A stretch of DNA of 64,000 nt, taken from Lycium barbarum (lineage: Eukaryota; Streptophyta; Magnoliopsida; Solanales; Solanaceae). This document shows positions 35,698-47,620 of this stretch, piece after piece. The stretch lies in the NCBI RefSeq assembly GCF_019175385.1, contig NC_083342.1:123132376-123196375 (forward strand). The letters are read 5' to 3'. The notes beneath the pieces are model-generated. The model was not told where the DNA came from. It saw nothing but the letters and a program-made list of their open reading frames with translations, and did no database searches. Both the position numbers and the translations under genes were made by a program. Numbering within the stretch: the stretch's first letter is position 1; each line of letters opens with the position of its first letter.

Positions 35698-37521
35698 TCC
35701 GGAACCAAAATGCCCCCAAAAAAATCACTTTGAACCAAAATACCCCAACAAAAAATAAGTTACCAAAGTACCTTTAGCACAGTAAAATACTGCGCTATAG
35801 CACTTCACGGAGACGGAGCCGTTAAGTGCTATAGCGCAGTATTTTATTGCGTTATAGAATTTTTTTTCCTATAACGCAGTAAAATACTGCGTTATAGAAA
35901 ATAGTACCAAAAAAAAAAAATTGGCCAACTTTATTTTTTGCAACACTTAGTGTTTTTTTCCATACTTTGACTAATAATTAGTCGTGTGTCAAGACTCCGA
36001 AACGTCACTATTTTATATAGAACCTGATATTTTTTTCTGCGTACAATAATGTAGGCCCAATACATCAAGGATACGTAGAAGTTCGGATCGTCATTTTAGG
36101 GGTGAAAAGGTGCCCGAAGTAAGTTTTGTTTGAAACAACTTAGTGTTTTTTCCATACTTTGACCAACGATTAGTCGTGTGTCAAGATTCCGAAACGTCAA
36201 TATTTTATATAGTTACTGATATTTTTTTCTGCGTACAATAATGTAGGCCCAATACATCAAAGATACGTAGACGTTCGGATCGTCATTTTAGGGGTTGAAA
36301 AGGTATCCGAAGTAAGTTTTGTTTGAAAAAACTTAGTATTTTTTCCATACTTTGACCAACGATTAGTCGTGTGTCAAGACTCCGAAACGTCAATATTTTA
36401 TATAGAACATGATATTTTTTTCTGCGTACAATAATGTAGGCCCAATACATCAAGGATACGTAGACGTTCGGATAGTCATTTTAGGGGTTGAAAAGGTGCC
36501 CGAAGTAAGTTTTGTTTGGAAACTTTAGGATGTTTTATTTTTTAAGATTTTGATTTAAGCGTGTTATTTTTTAATCATGGCATAACTTTATTTTGAATAT
36601 AAATATAATTCTAAAAAATATAGGGAGAAAAACTAGTTGTAAAGTCATAAAACTTTAGATGGTCATAACTTTGCGCTCGGACGTCCGTTTTATGCGTTTT
36701 TTTTTAACTTGCGTATTTTTTCGAGATCCATGCGGAGCGGTTTGGCCGAGCCGATTTTTAAAAAAAAACACCTTTTATCCCATTCAATTTCAATTTTCTC
36801 CCAAATTGGCGTGAAATTTTCAATTTTATTTACTTATAAGATGATGATACGCAATAGATTTCAACGTAAAAATCCCGGGGTAATGTAGTTGTGAATGTCA
36901 ATTTCACTTCTGCGGTTTCAATTTTTGAAAATAAAGCTGACTAATTTTCTCGACATATAAAGTTGACTAAAATAATAACCTTACAATCAAACACTAAGTT
37001 TTTTCAAACAAAACTTACTTCGGGCACCTTTTCAACCCATAAAATGACGATCCGAATGTATACGTATCCTTGATGTATTGAGCCTACATTATTGTACGCA
37101 GAAAAAAATATCAGGTTCTTTATAAAATATTGACGTTTCGGAGTCTTGACATACGACTAATCGTTGGTCAAAGTATGCAAAAACACACTAAGTGTTGCAA
37201 AACTTACTCCGGGCACCTTTTCAACCCCTAAAATGACGATCCGAATGTATACGTATCCTTGATGTATTGAGTCTACATTATTGTACGCAGAAAAAAATAT
37301 CAGGTTCTTTATAAAATATTGACGTTTCGGAGTCTTGACATACGACTAATCGTTGGGCAATTATTTTTTTTTGGTACTGTTTCTATAACGCAGTATTTTA
37401 CTGCGTTATAGAAAAAAAAAATTTGGTACTGTTTCTATAACGCAGTATTTTACTGCGTTATAGATTTTTTTTTCTATAACGCAGTAAAATACTGCGCTAT
37501 AGCACTTAACGGCTCTGTCTC
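35698..37521. repeat. E2 core: palindromes and 193-bp repeats in both orientations
   Basis: Three direct copies of a 193-bp unit (the CTTAGTGTTTTT-type word at about 35946, 36139 and 36332) are followed, after a unique spacer at about 36520-36990, by two inverted copies (CTAAGT at 36994 and 37188). Each unit contains GATACGTAGACGTTCGGATC-like and TCTGCGTACAATAATGTAGG words. Outside the units are copies of a 29-base palindrome with arms CTATAACGCAGTA and TACTGCGTTATAG at 35869-35897, 37383-37411, 37436-37464 and about 37474-37502. A 17-base arm pair (ACTGCGCTATAGCACTT) occurs at 35789-35840. Confidence 0.9.
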
Positions 37522-40407
37522 TGTTACACTCCATAATAATCCGTACTACTTGAATTAAAACAAGAAAAAAATGAGTTAAGAAGGTTCAAGGAAAGTTAAT
37601 CGAGTTAGTAAGAATATCGTTATATATATGGTTGCCTTAAGTATCCCGAGGTGACATGATAACCTAAAGGATTTGAAATCGCGTTAGGAGTATGTATATG
37701 AGGTAATGTGAGTGACCTTTTTAAAGTATTTGAGATAATTATGTATATGAGGTAATGTGAGTGACCTTTTTAAAGTATTTGAGATAATTAGTAATGATAT
37801 AGAAGATGGACAAAAGATATGAATATACTTTTGCGATTGGAGTTTCGTCGAAGCCTTGTGAGTTCTCTAGTTATGTTTAAGGTTATTGTGATTCTCCGGA
37901 CCCTTCGAGACGCGTATATGGATTGTTATGGATGTATATGAGTGTGTATATGTATGTATAAGAGGTTACATGAGGTTGGAAGAGGATTAGAAGTAAACGA
38001 AATGAATCTGAACAACTTCAGTAAAATCTCGGACCCGATTTTAGCCTATATTTTAGGAGGCATATCTCCTAGTATATGAGGAGTTTTAAGGTGTTTCAAA
38101 AGCCTAAAATGAAGTTCATCGAGTCTAGTTTGCAACGCAACAAACCGCTCATCAAAATGATATCGGGATAAGGAGATATGGACGATGCAAGTTGGGCTGA
38201 GTGGGGATTAAGACTTAAATATTCACTAATTATGCACTAGTGGCAGTGTGGGCCCCACTACCACATGACAAAATTAGATTTTTTCCCATGCTTGGGTTGG
38301 GGGACGTGTAAGAACCTCTTGGGCAGCAAAATGGTCTCTTTGTTGACAAAAGTTGCAGCCACAACTCACTTCCCAATCCCACAAAGTGAACTTAGAGAGA
38401 GAGGCTCTCATCTTCACCAAGTGAAGAGGAAAGAGAGCCACGGCCATCCATGGTTGTTCCGCCACCAAACACGGCCAGCTCTTCCATTTATTTCTCACCA
38501 TCAAACCCCTAAAGTGTTCTACACATTCACCATTATGTTTCAAGTGAAGGAGAAACCCTAAACATGCCATGCAAGCTCCTATAAGCTCACAGCCAGATTT
38601 GAGCTCTCCATTTTGATTAAAAAAAATATATATTTTTCAAGGCGTTTCAACCCTTAGGAAGGTGCATAGAAACGTGGAGTAGCCATTGGAGCAACAAGAA
38701 CAAGTATTAGTTCAAGTCATAAAACTCTAGTCAAGTTGAGAAGTCAAGTGTTTAAGGTAAGGTTTAACCTTCTTTTGCATGTATTAAGGGTGGCATAAAA
38801 CGTGTGGTAGATGTGTAAATATAAGTTGCATGTATGAAATTATGAATATTGGTGTTGGAATGTTGTTGAAGCCGTAGGGGCTGTTTTAGGATGAATTTGG
38901 ATGTGTTGTGAATATGTAAATGTACATTGCATGTATGAAATTATGAATGTTGGTGTTGATGCATTGTGGAACCCGTAGGGGACTGTTTGGTGTGGAATAA
39001 TGGACTGATTTTATTTAGTAATTATGGTCATTTCTATCATATATTGCATGGTAAAAAGAATGAAAAGAATTGGGAGGTTAAAGGTGAAGTTGTGTTGATA
39101 TGAACATGTTGTTATTTTTATTGAGTTGTGGCCGTGTAATGGACTGTTTTGTGTGAAAGATAGCGAACTGATTTTACTTGGTATTTTGATGGTTGTTGTC
39201 ATGAATTTTATGATGGAAATGAAGGTATTTAATGGTTAGAGTTGGAACTAAAATTGTTTGTGGGTTGTTGTAAAGATTATAGTGATGACAATGTAGCTCA
39301 TTTGCGTATGAATTGATGATGTAGTTGTCGTGTGACTGCTGGTCGTATTTCACTGAAATTATATGAAAAGAAGATAAGAAATAATGTGTAAGAATCGTAT
39401 GTGGTTGATTGGTATGTTCGTAAACGTTTGCAAGAATTTCGAGCACTTCTATGTTGATCGGTTAGGGACTGTTTTGGGTGTGTCGTTGTTGTTCTTATTG
39501 AGCTTGGGAGATTGATGATAATTGAGATTATGCATTGTATTGAATGTTGGTTGGGCTGTTATAGAATCGTTTTGACGAAATATTATGACTATAGACTAAC
39601 AAGAATGAATTGGATGTGTCATAATCGCATGTAAACTATTATCGAGTGTTGTAAGGTATGGACTGTTTTGATATGTTGTTGTTGATCTTGTTACGCTTGG
39701 AAAATTAATGATAGCTAAGAATATATACTGTATTTATGTTGTTTGGGTTGTTGTAAAGTTGTTACATGAAAACGTTAAGACTACGGACTATTAGGAGTAA
39801 CTTGAGAATGTAGTAGCCGTATGTGAATCGTTATTGAATGTTGTGACTGTGGGTTGTTTGGAATGTTATGTGGGCTGTCCGGGTTGGTATTGAACGTATG
39901 ATTATTGATGTTGGATTGGTTGTATGTAGTTGGTTTGGATATAAGTAAAACGACATCTAAACATCTAGAAAGGAGTTACTAACGTTAGAATACGTTTTGA
40001 ATCTCCCCGTAGTTTAACCGTAGCTCTTGACGTCTTAATATAGGTTGAGACATTATTGGGCAGTGTATATATATTGTGTGGCGGATAAGCGCTAAAGGTA
40101 TGTAAGGCTAACCCTTCTTTCTTTTGGCATGTCTTAGATGTAAGTGATGAATGATATGAACTTTTGGGTAACTCTATTCATAGGTTCCGAATGTGATTCA
40201 TGATTCTTGTGCTATTCATTCTATATGTACTCCATATGATTCCATTCTTAGACGAGTAAGGTCTAAATGTTTCTTGTGATGGTTTATGGATATTGTACTC
40301 CTATTCTGTTCCGAAGGGAACACCCATAAGGTGCCAGTTGAGTTGTGTATATGGTTTTACTAATGATTTCGAGGAAATTAGTTTTATACTAAAGGAAACA
40401 TAAAGTT

Positions 40408-40542
40408 AGATTTTCAAAACCACTCCGAAGGGGGTGCGATATTTTACTATTTAGATTTTCAGAACCACTCCGAAGGGGGTGCGAGATTTTACTATTTAGA
40501 TTTTCAAAACCGCTCCGAAGGGGGTGCGAGATTTTACTATTT
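40408..40542 (+). repeat. Three tandem 45-bp units in LTR B
   Basis: AGATTTTCAAAACCACTCCG and the following AAGGGGGTGCGA repeat at 40408, 40453 and 40498 with exact 45-base spacing and few changes. Confidence 0.92.
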
Positions 40543-40633
40543 CATTTCATTTACGATTTATGTTTACATTCCATAGCATCATCTCTTTGTATTGATATTT
40601 GTGGATTAAGTTTGTGTTGACATGATTGTGATA

Positions 40634-40800
40634 TTAAGCCAGAAGCGGCTGCCCGAAGGGGCTATCATTATTAAGCCGGAAGCGGCTGCCCGAAGGGGCC
40701 ATCATTATTATGCCGGAAGCGGCCGTCCGAAGGGACTATTGTGATACTAGCCGGAAGCGGCTGTCCGAAGGGACCATTTGTTAACATGTCGGAAGCGGCA
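40634..40800 (+). repeat. Tandem 37-bp units in LTR B
   Basis: Units with GCCGGAAGCGGCTGCCCGAA at 40634, 40671 and 40708 keep a 37-base spacing. Two less regular copies follow. The words CCGAAGGG and CGGAAGCGG link this array to the 45-bp array and to a single CCGAAGGGAACACCCATAAG at about 40311. Confidence 0.9.
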
Positions 40801-41612
40801 TGTGTGTGAGATTGCATTATTTACTTAAAGATTGTTTTGGAGACTTCGTGTATATATTTATGTTTCTTCCAGCGAAGGCTGCATGTATTGAGTTAGATTG
40901 TGATTTCTTCTCTCCTAAATCAAATTATGATTATGATTTGTTACCACCTTACATACTCAGTACATTGTCCGTACTGACGTCCTTTTGCCTGGGGACGTTG
41001 CGTTCATGCCCGCAGCCCCAGATTGTTTGGCAGGTTAAGTGTATAGCTAGGATGCTTGGACGTCAGCTGGGATTGGCAAGTTCCACCTCATTCTGGAGCT
41101 GTGCTGAGTCATGTATAGATATGTATGATTACGGGTATGTCAGGGCCCTGTCCTGACTCATAATGTTCAGTTCACTTCTTAGAGACTTTTGCAGACAGTG
41201 TCTTGTAGTACGTTTGTCGAGGTGTCGACAAAGTGATGTCAGTTGAGTCCTTTATGGATTTTAAAAGAGTATGTATTTTAGATGATTTAGATTGGTCTAA
41301 AGTACTTATTGATTGAAAGTTTTCATAATCGTTATAGAGATAATGATTTTAATTTTAAAAAAAAAAATTATGTTCTTAAAAGTTTTTGAAATGACAGGTT
41401 TTAATAGAGTGAATGTCTAAGGGTTCGCTCGACTCTGATGAGAGTCGGGTGCCCGTCATGCCCTACCATTGCTAGGGTGTGACAGCCTCCGTGAAGTGCT
41501 ATAGCGCAGTATTTTACTGCGCTAAAGGTACTTTGGTAACTTTTTTTTTTGTTGGTATTTTGGTTCAAAGTGATTTGTTTTGGGGCATTTTGATTCCGGA
41601 CTCATATGTAAC

Positions 41613-42651
41613 CACATCTTCAATGTGATAACAAGCTATATAATTGTCAAATGGTCCCTTTCCTTTACTTCTTCAAATCCAAGTCAACTTCAATATCCAC
41701 CTAATTCACAAGCCTGCATTTTTTCCTAACCACATCAACCTCCAACTCTTATATTAATATATATTGTGGAGGCGAATTTAGGATTTAAGTTTGATGAGTT
41801 TAATTTTTAAAGTTCTTCATATTGAATTCATTATATATTTAAAATTATGGATTCATATTTATTACTATTTTTTATAATTTTAGTTAATTTTTACACATAA
41901 AATTGCTCTCTATGTTAAGTATCGGGTTCAGATGAATTTGGTATCTAGTATCCGCCTAGGCATATTATTTTTTTGGTACATCGCCTCGGCATATATACAA
42001 ATACAAGTTCAACACATATTTAATTATGTCGTCACGTAAGTATTATACCTAATGTTAAAGCGAGAGATTTACTTGTAATTGCTGTATTTATCATCATTAA
42101 TGAAGATTAAAGATAATGATGACACGCGATTCAATCAAGTTAATTTTGAATGTTGATTGATGTATAAAAATAATTAAGAAATTTAAGCATGCATGGAGAT
42201 GGTGATAAGATATTAATACGGTATCGCTGAATTCCAAGATTTCAACTTTGATCCTTAAATTAATAGCTTTATAAGCATTTTAATTCGTCGAAGCTACTGA
42301 ACACAACAACTAAAATGATCCAAGTTGTGGTTAAGAAAAATTAACATGGACGATGTCGTCGTAAAAGTCTTTCGTGGAATGCTTATCATCATATATAGTA
42401 ATCGAGAACAATAAAATATATAATAATTTCAACTCCCTCCGTCTCATTTTCTGTGATGCATTTTTTCTAGACATAAAATTTAAAAAAGAAAGAAAGGGGA
42501 ATTTTTAAAATTTGTACTCTAAAACAAACCATACAGATTTGTGTAGTTACAAATAATCTCATTAAAGATAAAATAAAAAGTTTAAAATTAAATTGTTTGT
42601 AAATATAGAAATTATCGTTCTTTTTGCTATATGCCATAAAATTTATTGGTT
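41613..42651. other. E1 interior with a partial Stowaway
   Basis: AT-rich DNA between the E1 arms. At about 42434 CTCCCTCCGTCTCATTTT is one Stowaway-type end; the opposite end was not found before the E1 right arm starts, so the MITE appears truncated. No gene. Confidence 0.55.
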
Positions 42652-43287
42652 GTAGTTTGTTATCACGTTGAAGATGTGGTTATATATCCATGTAGACTTG
42701 AACCAATATACAAATATACTAATTCACGCATGACTTTTTGTTGGCCTCATTCACGCACGAATTTCGTGCCTGAAAGGCCAAACTTTTATTTTTGCAGTTT
42801 GGTCCTTTCATGCACTAAATTAGTGCGTGAAACCTAATTATGTTTTTTTTTTTTTTTGTTAGTTTGGTTCAATTTTTTTTTTTTTTTTATCGTACAAAAG
42901 TCGCGGATTCATGGATAAATGACTCTTTAATGGTCCCAGTTAAGATTATCAAATGAGAACGTTACAGATGTTCTGAGAAGACCATCCAGCACTATATATT
43001 TCGTGTGGGCTTCAAATACTTTGCATATGATCTTTGAAAATAACATTACTAGGAACTGGCTAATGAAAATGACTAAACATATATTTATTTGGAATCTAAT
43101 AAAGTTAAACCTTTTGTGTTTAAATAGAGGTGACATAAAATTAGAATGCAGGAACTGATTCAACATAATCATTTTTAATTTGAATAGAGGAATACAAATC
43201 TGTAAATATTTTTGCATATAGTCTATTTTCATATATCTTGCGAGTAAAAGTATAAAATTTGTTTGTTAGAGTATATAACAAGCGCTA

Positions 43288-43539
43288 CTTCCTTTGTCCC
43301 AATTTATGTGGCACGGTTTGAATTTGAGAGTCAAACAATTTGATTTTGACCTTAAATTCGGGCATGTAATCTTTAATTATTTTAAAATAAAACTTACATA
43401 TTTGAAAAATACGTAAAGAGTACTGTAAGTTGCAATAATTGACAATTCAAAATATTTAAAAAATATATAAAAAGTTACAGTCAAAGAAAGACTTATTTGA
43501 ATCTCAATATTCAAAATGTGCTAAATTGGACAGAGGGAT
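43288..43539. mobile_element. Stowaway-like MITE
   Basis: Ends CTTCCTTTGTCCCAATTTA and, reverse-complemented, ATCCCTCTGTCCAATTTA. It is flanked by TA on both sides (43286-43287, 43540-43541). Size about 252 bp. The TA duplication and CTCCCTCYGTCC-type ends are those of Stowaway (Tc1/mariner) MITEs. Confidence 0.8.
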
Positions 43540-43593
43540 TAGTTTTATTTTTTGTAATGAGCCACAAAACAAGTTTCCATCTAAAATGACTTA

Positions 43594-44959
43594 GGACTCA
43601 TTTGTTTACATTAAGATTAAGACGTCTGTATCTAAATACACATTTGAATATTAAGATTTGCATTAAGATTAAGCTGCCTGAATCTGAATACACATCTGAA
43701 TTGTTAAGATGTTATCTGTAGATCTGAATACTGAATGATTAAGACTGTTTGTTTTCAATATCTAAATATGCATAATTTATCATCTTAGACATAATTAATA
43801 TAAAGTTCATATAAAATTAGGAATTAAACATATCAATAAAATATTATACAAAATCTCATTTCAGAAAAATAAAATTATTTTTTGATAGAAAATAATATTA
43901 CGAAGATATAAATGAATATTTTATATTTCAACGGTAGTTTTGCCCGAAATATCAAATTTTATCAAATTCGTCGAATAACCAAACTGGCGAAACGAGTATT
44001 ATAACTTAATCTTGAGAGTACAATATTACTTAATAATGTTGAAATTGTGTATGTACGTGATTATTGAAAAGGAATGCTGAACTTCTCTAGGAATGTACTT
44101 CCACGTACTAAGGAACGTAATTCCACGTACTACTCTTACTTGATAATATTACCGCCATGTAAAACGAATTTTTTATTGCAGTTCCATTATGACAGTCAAA
44201 TCCATATCAACCAAAACAGTTTGATTGACACTTTAAATTTTAGAATCATATACCAATTCAAGAAGAAAAAGATTTGGTTGCCCATAGGTAAATACTCGCT
44301 TGAATTGTTTTAGCACGGAAGCAGATGAGGAGGAGTGAAATTTGTCGAAAATTGAGTATATAATTTACGAGTTTGAATTGTGTTAAGATTTTGCTATAGA
44401 TTTGATTCATTCAGACCCATTCAGATCCATTAATAACTTTTGAAAGGGAATAAATAAATGCACTTAATGGGCTGGATCTGAATGATTAATAGCCTGTTTG
44501 GCCAAACTTATTTTCCCCCCAAAAGTACTTATTTTTTCAATAAGTGCTTATTTGAAAAAAAAAAAGTGAGGTGTTTGGCGAAGCTTGTGGGAAAAAATAA
44601 GTGCTTCTAGGGAGTAGCAGAAACAGTTTTTCAGAAACTAAAAAAACAGCTTTTGCTCAAAAACACTTTTTTGAAAAGTACTTTTGAGAAATATAAATAA
44701 AAGCAATTTTTTAAAAGCTTGGTCAAACACTAATGACTGCTCAAAAGTGTTTTTTTAATTAATTGATCAAACACAAACTGCTTTTAGCTAAAAGTGCTTT
44801 TTTGAAAAGTACTTTTAAAGAAGTATTTTTTAAAAAAACTGATTTTAAAAATTTGGCTAAATAGGCTATAAAATTCAAACCTAAAAAATAAATACACTTA
44901 ATAATTGAGCTCTGAATGATTAAGATTCAGATTTCCATTAAGTATAAATAAGTGAAGCC
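43594..44959. mobile_element. Harbinger-like element with nested MITE
   Basis: Flanked by TTA (43591-43593 and 44960-44962). The left end is GGACTCATTTGTTTACATTA and the right end reverse-complemented is GGCTTCACTTATTTATACTTA. Words such as ATCTGAATGATTAAGA recur toward both ends in inverted orientation. The MITE at 44490-44868 has inserted in its right half. No transposase frame is visible. Confidence 0.7.
44490..44868. mobile_element. Tourist-like MITE, copy 2 of 3
   Basis: Ends TAGCCTGTTTGGCCAAAC and GGCTAAATAGGCTA, flanked by TAA (44487-44489 and 44869-44871). Same family as 17239-17606. Confidence 0.8.
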
Positions 44960-45067
44960 TTAGTATGAAGACAACTAAATTAAAATCAGGTGGTAAGATA
45001 AAAGCAGTTAGTCATAATAAAATATCCTCAGTTTAAGAGGATAAGGAAGGGAAAAAAAAAGAACTTA

Positions 45068-45348
45068 GGGGTCGTTTGGTAGAAGGTATAAGCTGGGATA
45101 TCCAACACTAATTTTTATACCATGTTTGGTACAAGGTATAAATTAGTGTTGGGATAAATTTATACCTTGTACCAAACATGATACAAAAATTAGTGCTGGG
45201 ATATCCCAGCTTATACCTTCTTATCCCACTTATAATTGGATTATTTTATACCATCTTTTAGATGGTATAAAATAATCCTAATAGATGAGATAAATTAATC
45301 CCGGGATCATAATCCCGGGATAATTTCGACTATCTACCATACTATTCC
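45068..45348. mobile_element. Tourist-like MITE with nested palindromes
   Basis: 281 bp, flanked by TTA (45065-45067 and 45349-45351). The left end is GGGGTCGTTTGGTAGA and the right end reverse-complemented is GGAATAGTATGGTAGA. Inside, AAGCTGGGATATCC, GGTACAAGGTATAAATT and AATCCCGGGATCAT are each mirrored, so the element can fold in several ways. No coding capacity. Confidence 0.8.
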
Positions 45349-45878
45349 TTAGTGTTTTAAAAAGGAGATGGATCCTCATCCTAGTACATGGGTTGTCACA
45401 AGAACAATAACAATGGTGGGGCTCAATATGAAGAAACTTCTATTACTTCAGGAACAAATTACAAGCACAAAAAGCTTGAAAAGTCATCTGGACAGTGCCC
45501 AATTACACGTGAAGTTCACATGACACATAGTCAATGTCTATTGTAACTTTTGTGTCTTTAAAACCGACGGTGGTGAATGAAAAATTGGAAGGGCCTTTCA
45601 AAATCACATCCATCACTTCCAAAATTTCCTCGGCCATTTTCTAGTGTGATGAAGATTTTAGCCCTTCATTTTTACCATTAGAAAACAAGAAGAAAAAAAA
45701 AGGGTCCAGATAGCACTAAATCACTTGCTTGCTCTAGAGATAACCACTTGGACAGTCCTGAAAATTTAACACATCAACAATCTTTGAATTCTTTTTGGGA
45801 ACTGCTTTTCCAAAATAAAAATATGGGTAGAAGTGATTGTTTCTTGGACGTTTTGTTTATTCTCAAAAGAGAGATTTA

Positions 45879-46202
45879 TAGCCCGTTTGGCCAAGTTTAT
45901 TTTTCGTCAAAAGTATTTATTTTTTCAATAAGTGCTTATTTTTAAAAAAGTGAGGTGTTTGGTCAAGCTTTTGGGAGAAAATAAGTGCTTTTGGGGAGTA
46001 GCAGAAGCAGTTTTTAAGAAGCCGAAAAAAATAGCTTTTGCCCTTTGAGAAAAATACATATAGAAGCACCTTTTAAAAGCTTGGCCAAACACTAATTGCT
46101 GCTCAAAAGTACTTTTAAAATTAATTGACCAAATATAAACTGCTTTTAGCTAATAGTACTTTTTAAAATAAGGTGTTTTTATAAGCTTGGCCAAACAGGT
46201 TA
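45879..46202. mobile_element. Tourist-like MITE, copy 3 of 3
   Basis: Ends TAGCCCGTTTGGCCAAG and CTTGGCCAAACAGGTTA, flanked by TTA (45876-45878 and 46203-46205). It is shorter than the other two copies. Confidence 0.8.
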
Positions 46203-46205
46203 TTA

Positions 46206-47620
46206 ATTCCTTGGATGGTCATTGAAGTTTAGAGAATTTCCTATAAAAATTAATTTATATCATTTAGACAATAAGGTCACTCAACTGTCATTATTTTCCT
46301 CAAAAGGTACCTAAACACCTCAAAAGCCTACTTCTCTCGTAGTTGGCATGCCATACCACTAAAGGCCCATTTTTTTTAATTTTAAAATAAATATATTTAA
46401 TTCATCAAACTCATTTAACTAAATTCATATTTTATAACCAATTAAATATGACATGATTAGCGGCAAAAAAATCAAACCATACTTTCGATTAAGCCACTTT
46501 TTTAAATCTATTTTTTTAATCTCGATTCAAATATATTATCTTTCAATTTAAATTAAAATTCAAGTGATTTAATCTTTCTATTCAAATTCAAAACAACAAC
46601 TTTCGATTTAGAAATAAAAATAGCATTGTAGTCTCCCAGTTATTCGTAAATTTGAATTTTAGTCTCTAAGATATCAGGTTAAACACGTTAAACCTTTGAT
46701 TAATTAAATTGTGCACTTTTGATTCAATAATTACTCATGTAGTCAAGTGTTATGTTAAGTCTGTACTGTTATTTTATATTTGACGATAATATTATACTAT
46801 AAATAACCAAATAAAAAATGTATTTTGCATGAAGGAACTAAAAATACACATTTTAATTAATTAAAGATTAAATATGTTAGAGTCATATTCTAGTCCGATT
46901 AATTAATGCGCTAACCGATGCAAGAAAGTGACGATTGAAACATCAAGAGCTCGTTAGTCAGCCGTATAAGGAAAATAATTTCAGTATAGAAATTGCAATT
47001 AAATATAACGTTTGAAGAGTTTTTACATTACCATACACGTTACACTACAATATAGCATGGCTTCTGATATTAAACTCTAGACATTTAACTTTGCGTAACT
47101 CTTATGAAATTTATATCATTTTATAAACGATAAAACGTGTATATAAATAACCAATGCTCCGTATTTTTCTAATTTCAGATCACGACTTTGTAGCGATGTA
47201 CACGAAAAGACAGAGAAACTGACATCTAATGCAAACGGGTATTTGAGATTATAATTAAATCAGTAGAATATTGTGAAATTAAGTAGTTTTATAACAAGAG
47301 CCTGTAGTGATTTGAGTTCTAAAGTTGTTAATTACACTTTGATGGGACCTACAATTATCCAAAAGTTCTAAAGGAAGATCTTTGGAGACACTAATCTCCA
47401 AATAGATAAAGTGCAGCGCTGACTAATTTATTGTTAATAAAAGCAAGTTGTTTAATTAAAAGCTTCATTATAGGCTGTTTTGTGGAAACTAATTAATCTA
47501 GTGGTACTTTTTGCTAGTTGCATACTTGCATCATTAGTTTTCATGATGATGGCTTCAAATGCTGTGTCACTTTACAAAAGAGCGAACGGTAATAGAACTC
47601 TAATGCTAATGCTAAAGTGT
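46206..47620. other. Gene-free segment
   Basis: AT-rich, no credible coding region and no further repeat family recognised. Confidence 0.5.

Larger units (their letters stand above)
37522..41484 (+). mobile_element. Solo LTR B, 3.96 kb, inside E2
   Basis: Starts TGTTACACTCC and ends GGGTGTGACA. The flanks are GTCTC (37517-37521) and GCCTC (41485-41489), a 5-bp target duplication with one later change. Joining the flanks restores the sequence that the opposite E2 arm keeps at about 35800-35830 (complement of CACGGAGACGGAGCC). No internal domain, so it is a solo LTR. The segment around 40950-41040 (TACATACTCAGTACATTGTC and a CGTTCATGCCCGCAG word) is of a type I associate with long-LTR gypsy elements of Solanaceae, from memory. 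Confidence 0.86.
31850..41603. mobile_element. MULE-like foldback element (E2) nested in E1
   Basis: Bounded by ATATGTAAC at 31841-31849 and 41604-41612, a perfect 9-bp target duplication lying within the E1 left arm. The E1 right arm (42652-42690, inverted) keeps the uninterrupted equivalent. The ends read GAGTCCGGAACCAAAATGCC on the left and, reverse-complemented, GAGTCCGGAATCAAAATGCC on the right. Without the two solo LTRs and their duplications E2 is about 1.94 kb and almost entirely self-complementary, with 193-bp repeats in both orientations. No coding capacity. Confidence 0.87.
31629..42910. mobile_element. Outer MULE-like TIR element (E1) containing all nested insertions
   Basis: Bounded by ATGGATAAA at 31620-31628 and 42911-42919, a perfect 9-bp target duplication. 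The ends are GAATTCACGACTTTTGTA on the left and, reverse-complemented, GAATCCGCGACTTTTGTA on the right, opening inverted arms of about 240 bp. Without the inserted E2 and its 9-bp duplication, E1 is about 1.52 kb. The 9-bp duplication and long TIRs fit a non-autonomous Mutator-like element. Each arm carries short near-perfect palindromes. No transposase frame is present. Confidence 0.87.

Noticed and set aside
38265..38570. 98-residue open frames on both strands
   Set aside because: They overlap on opposite strands inside solo LTR B and match no known domain.
40800..41156. 118-residue open frame
   Set aside because: It lies wholly inside solo LTR B, starts in the tandem repeat and has no domain.
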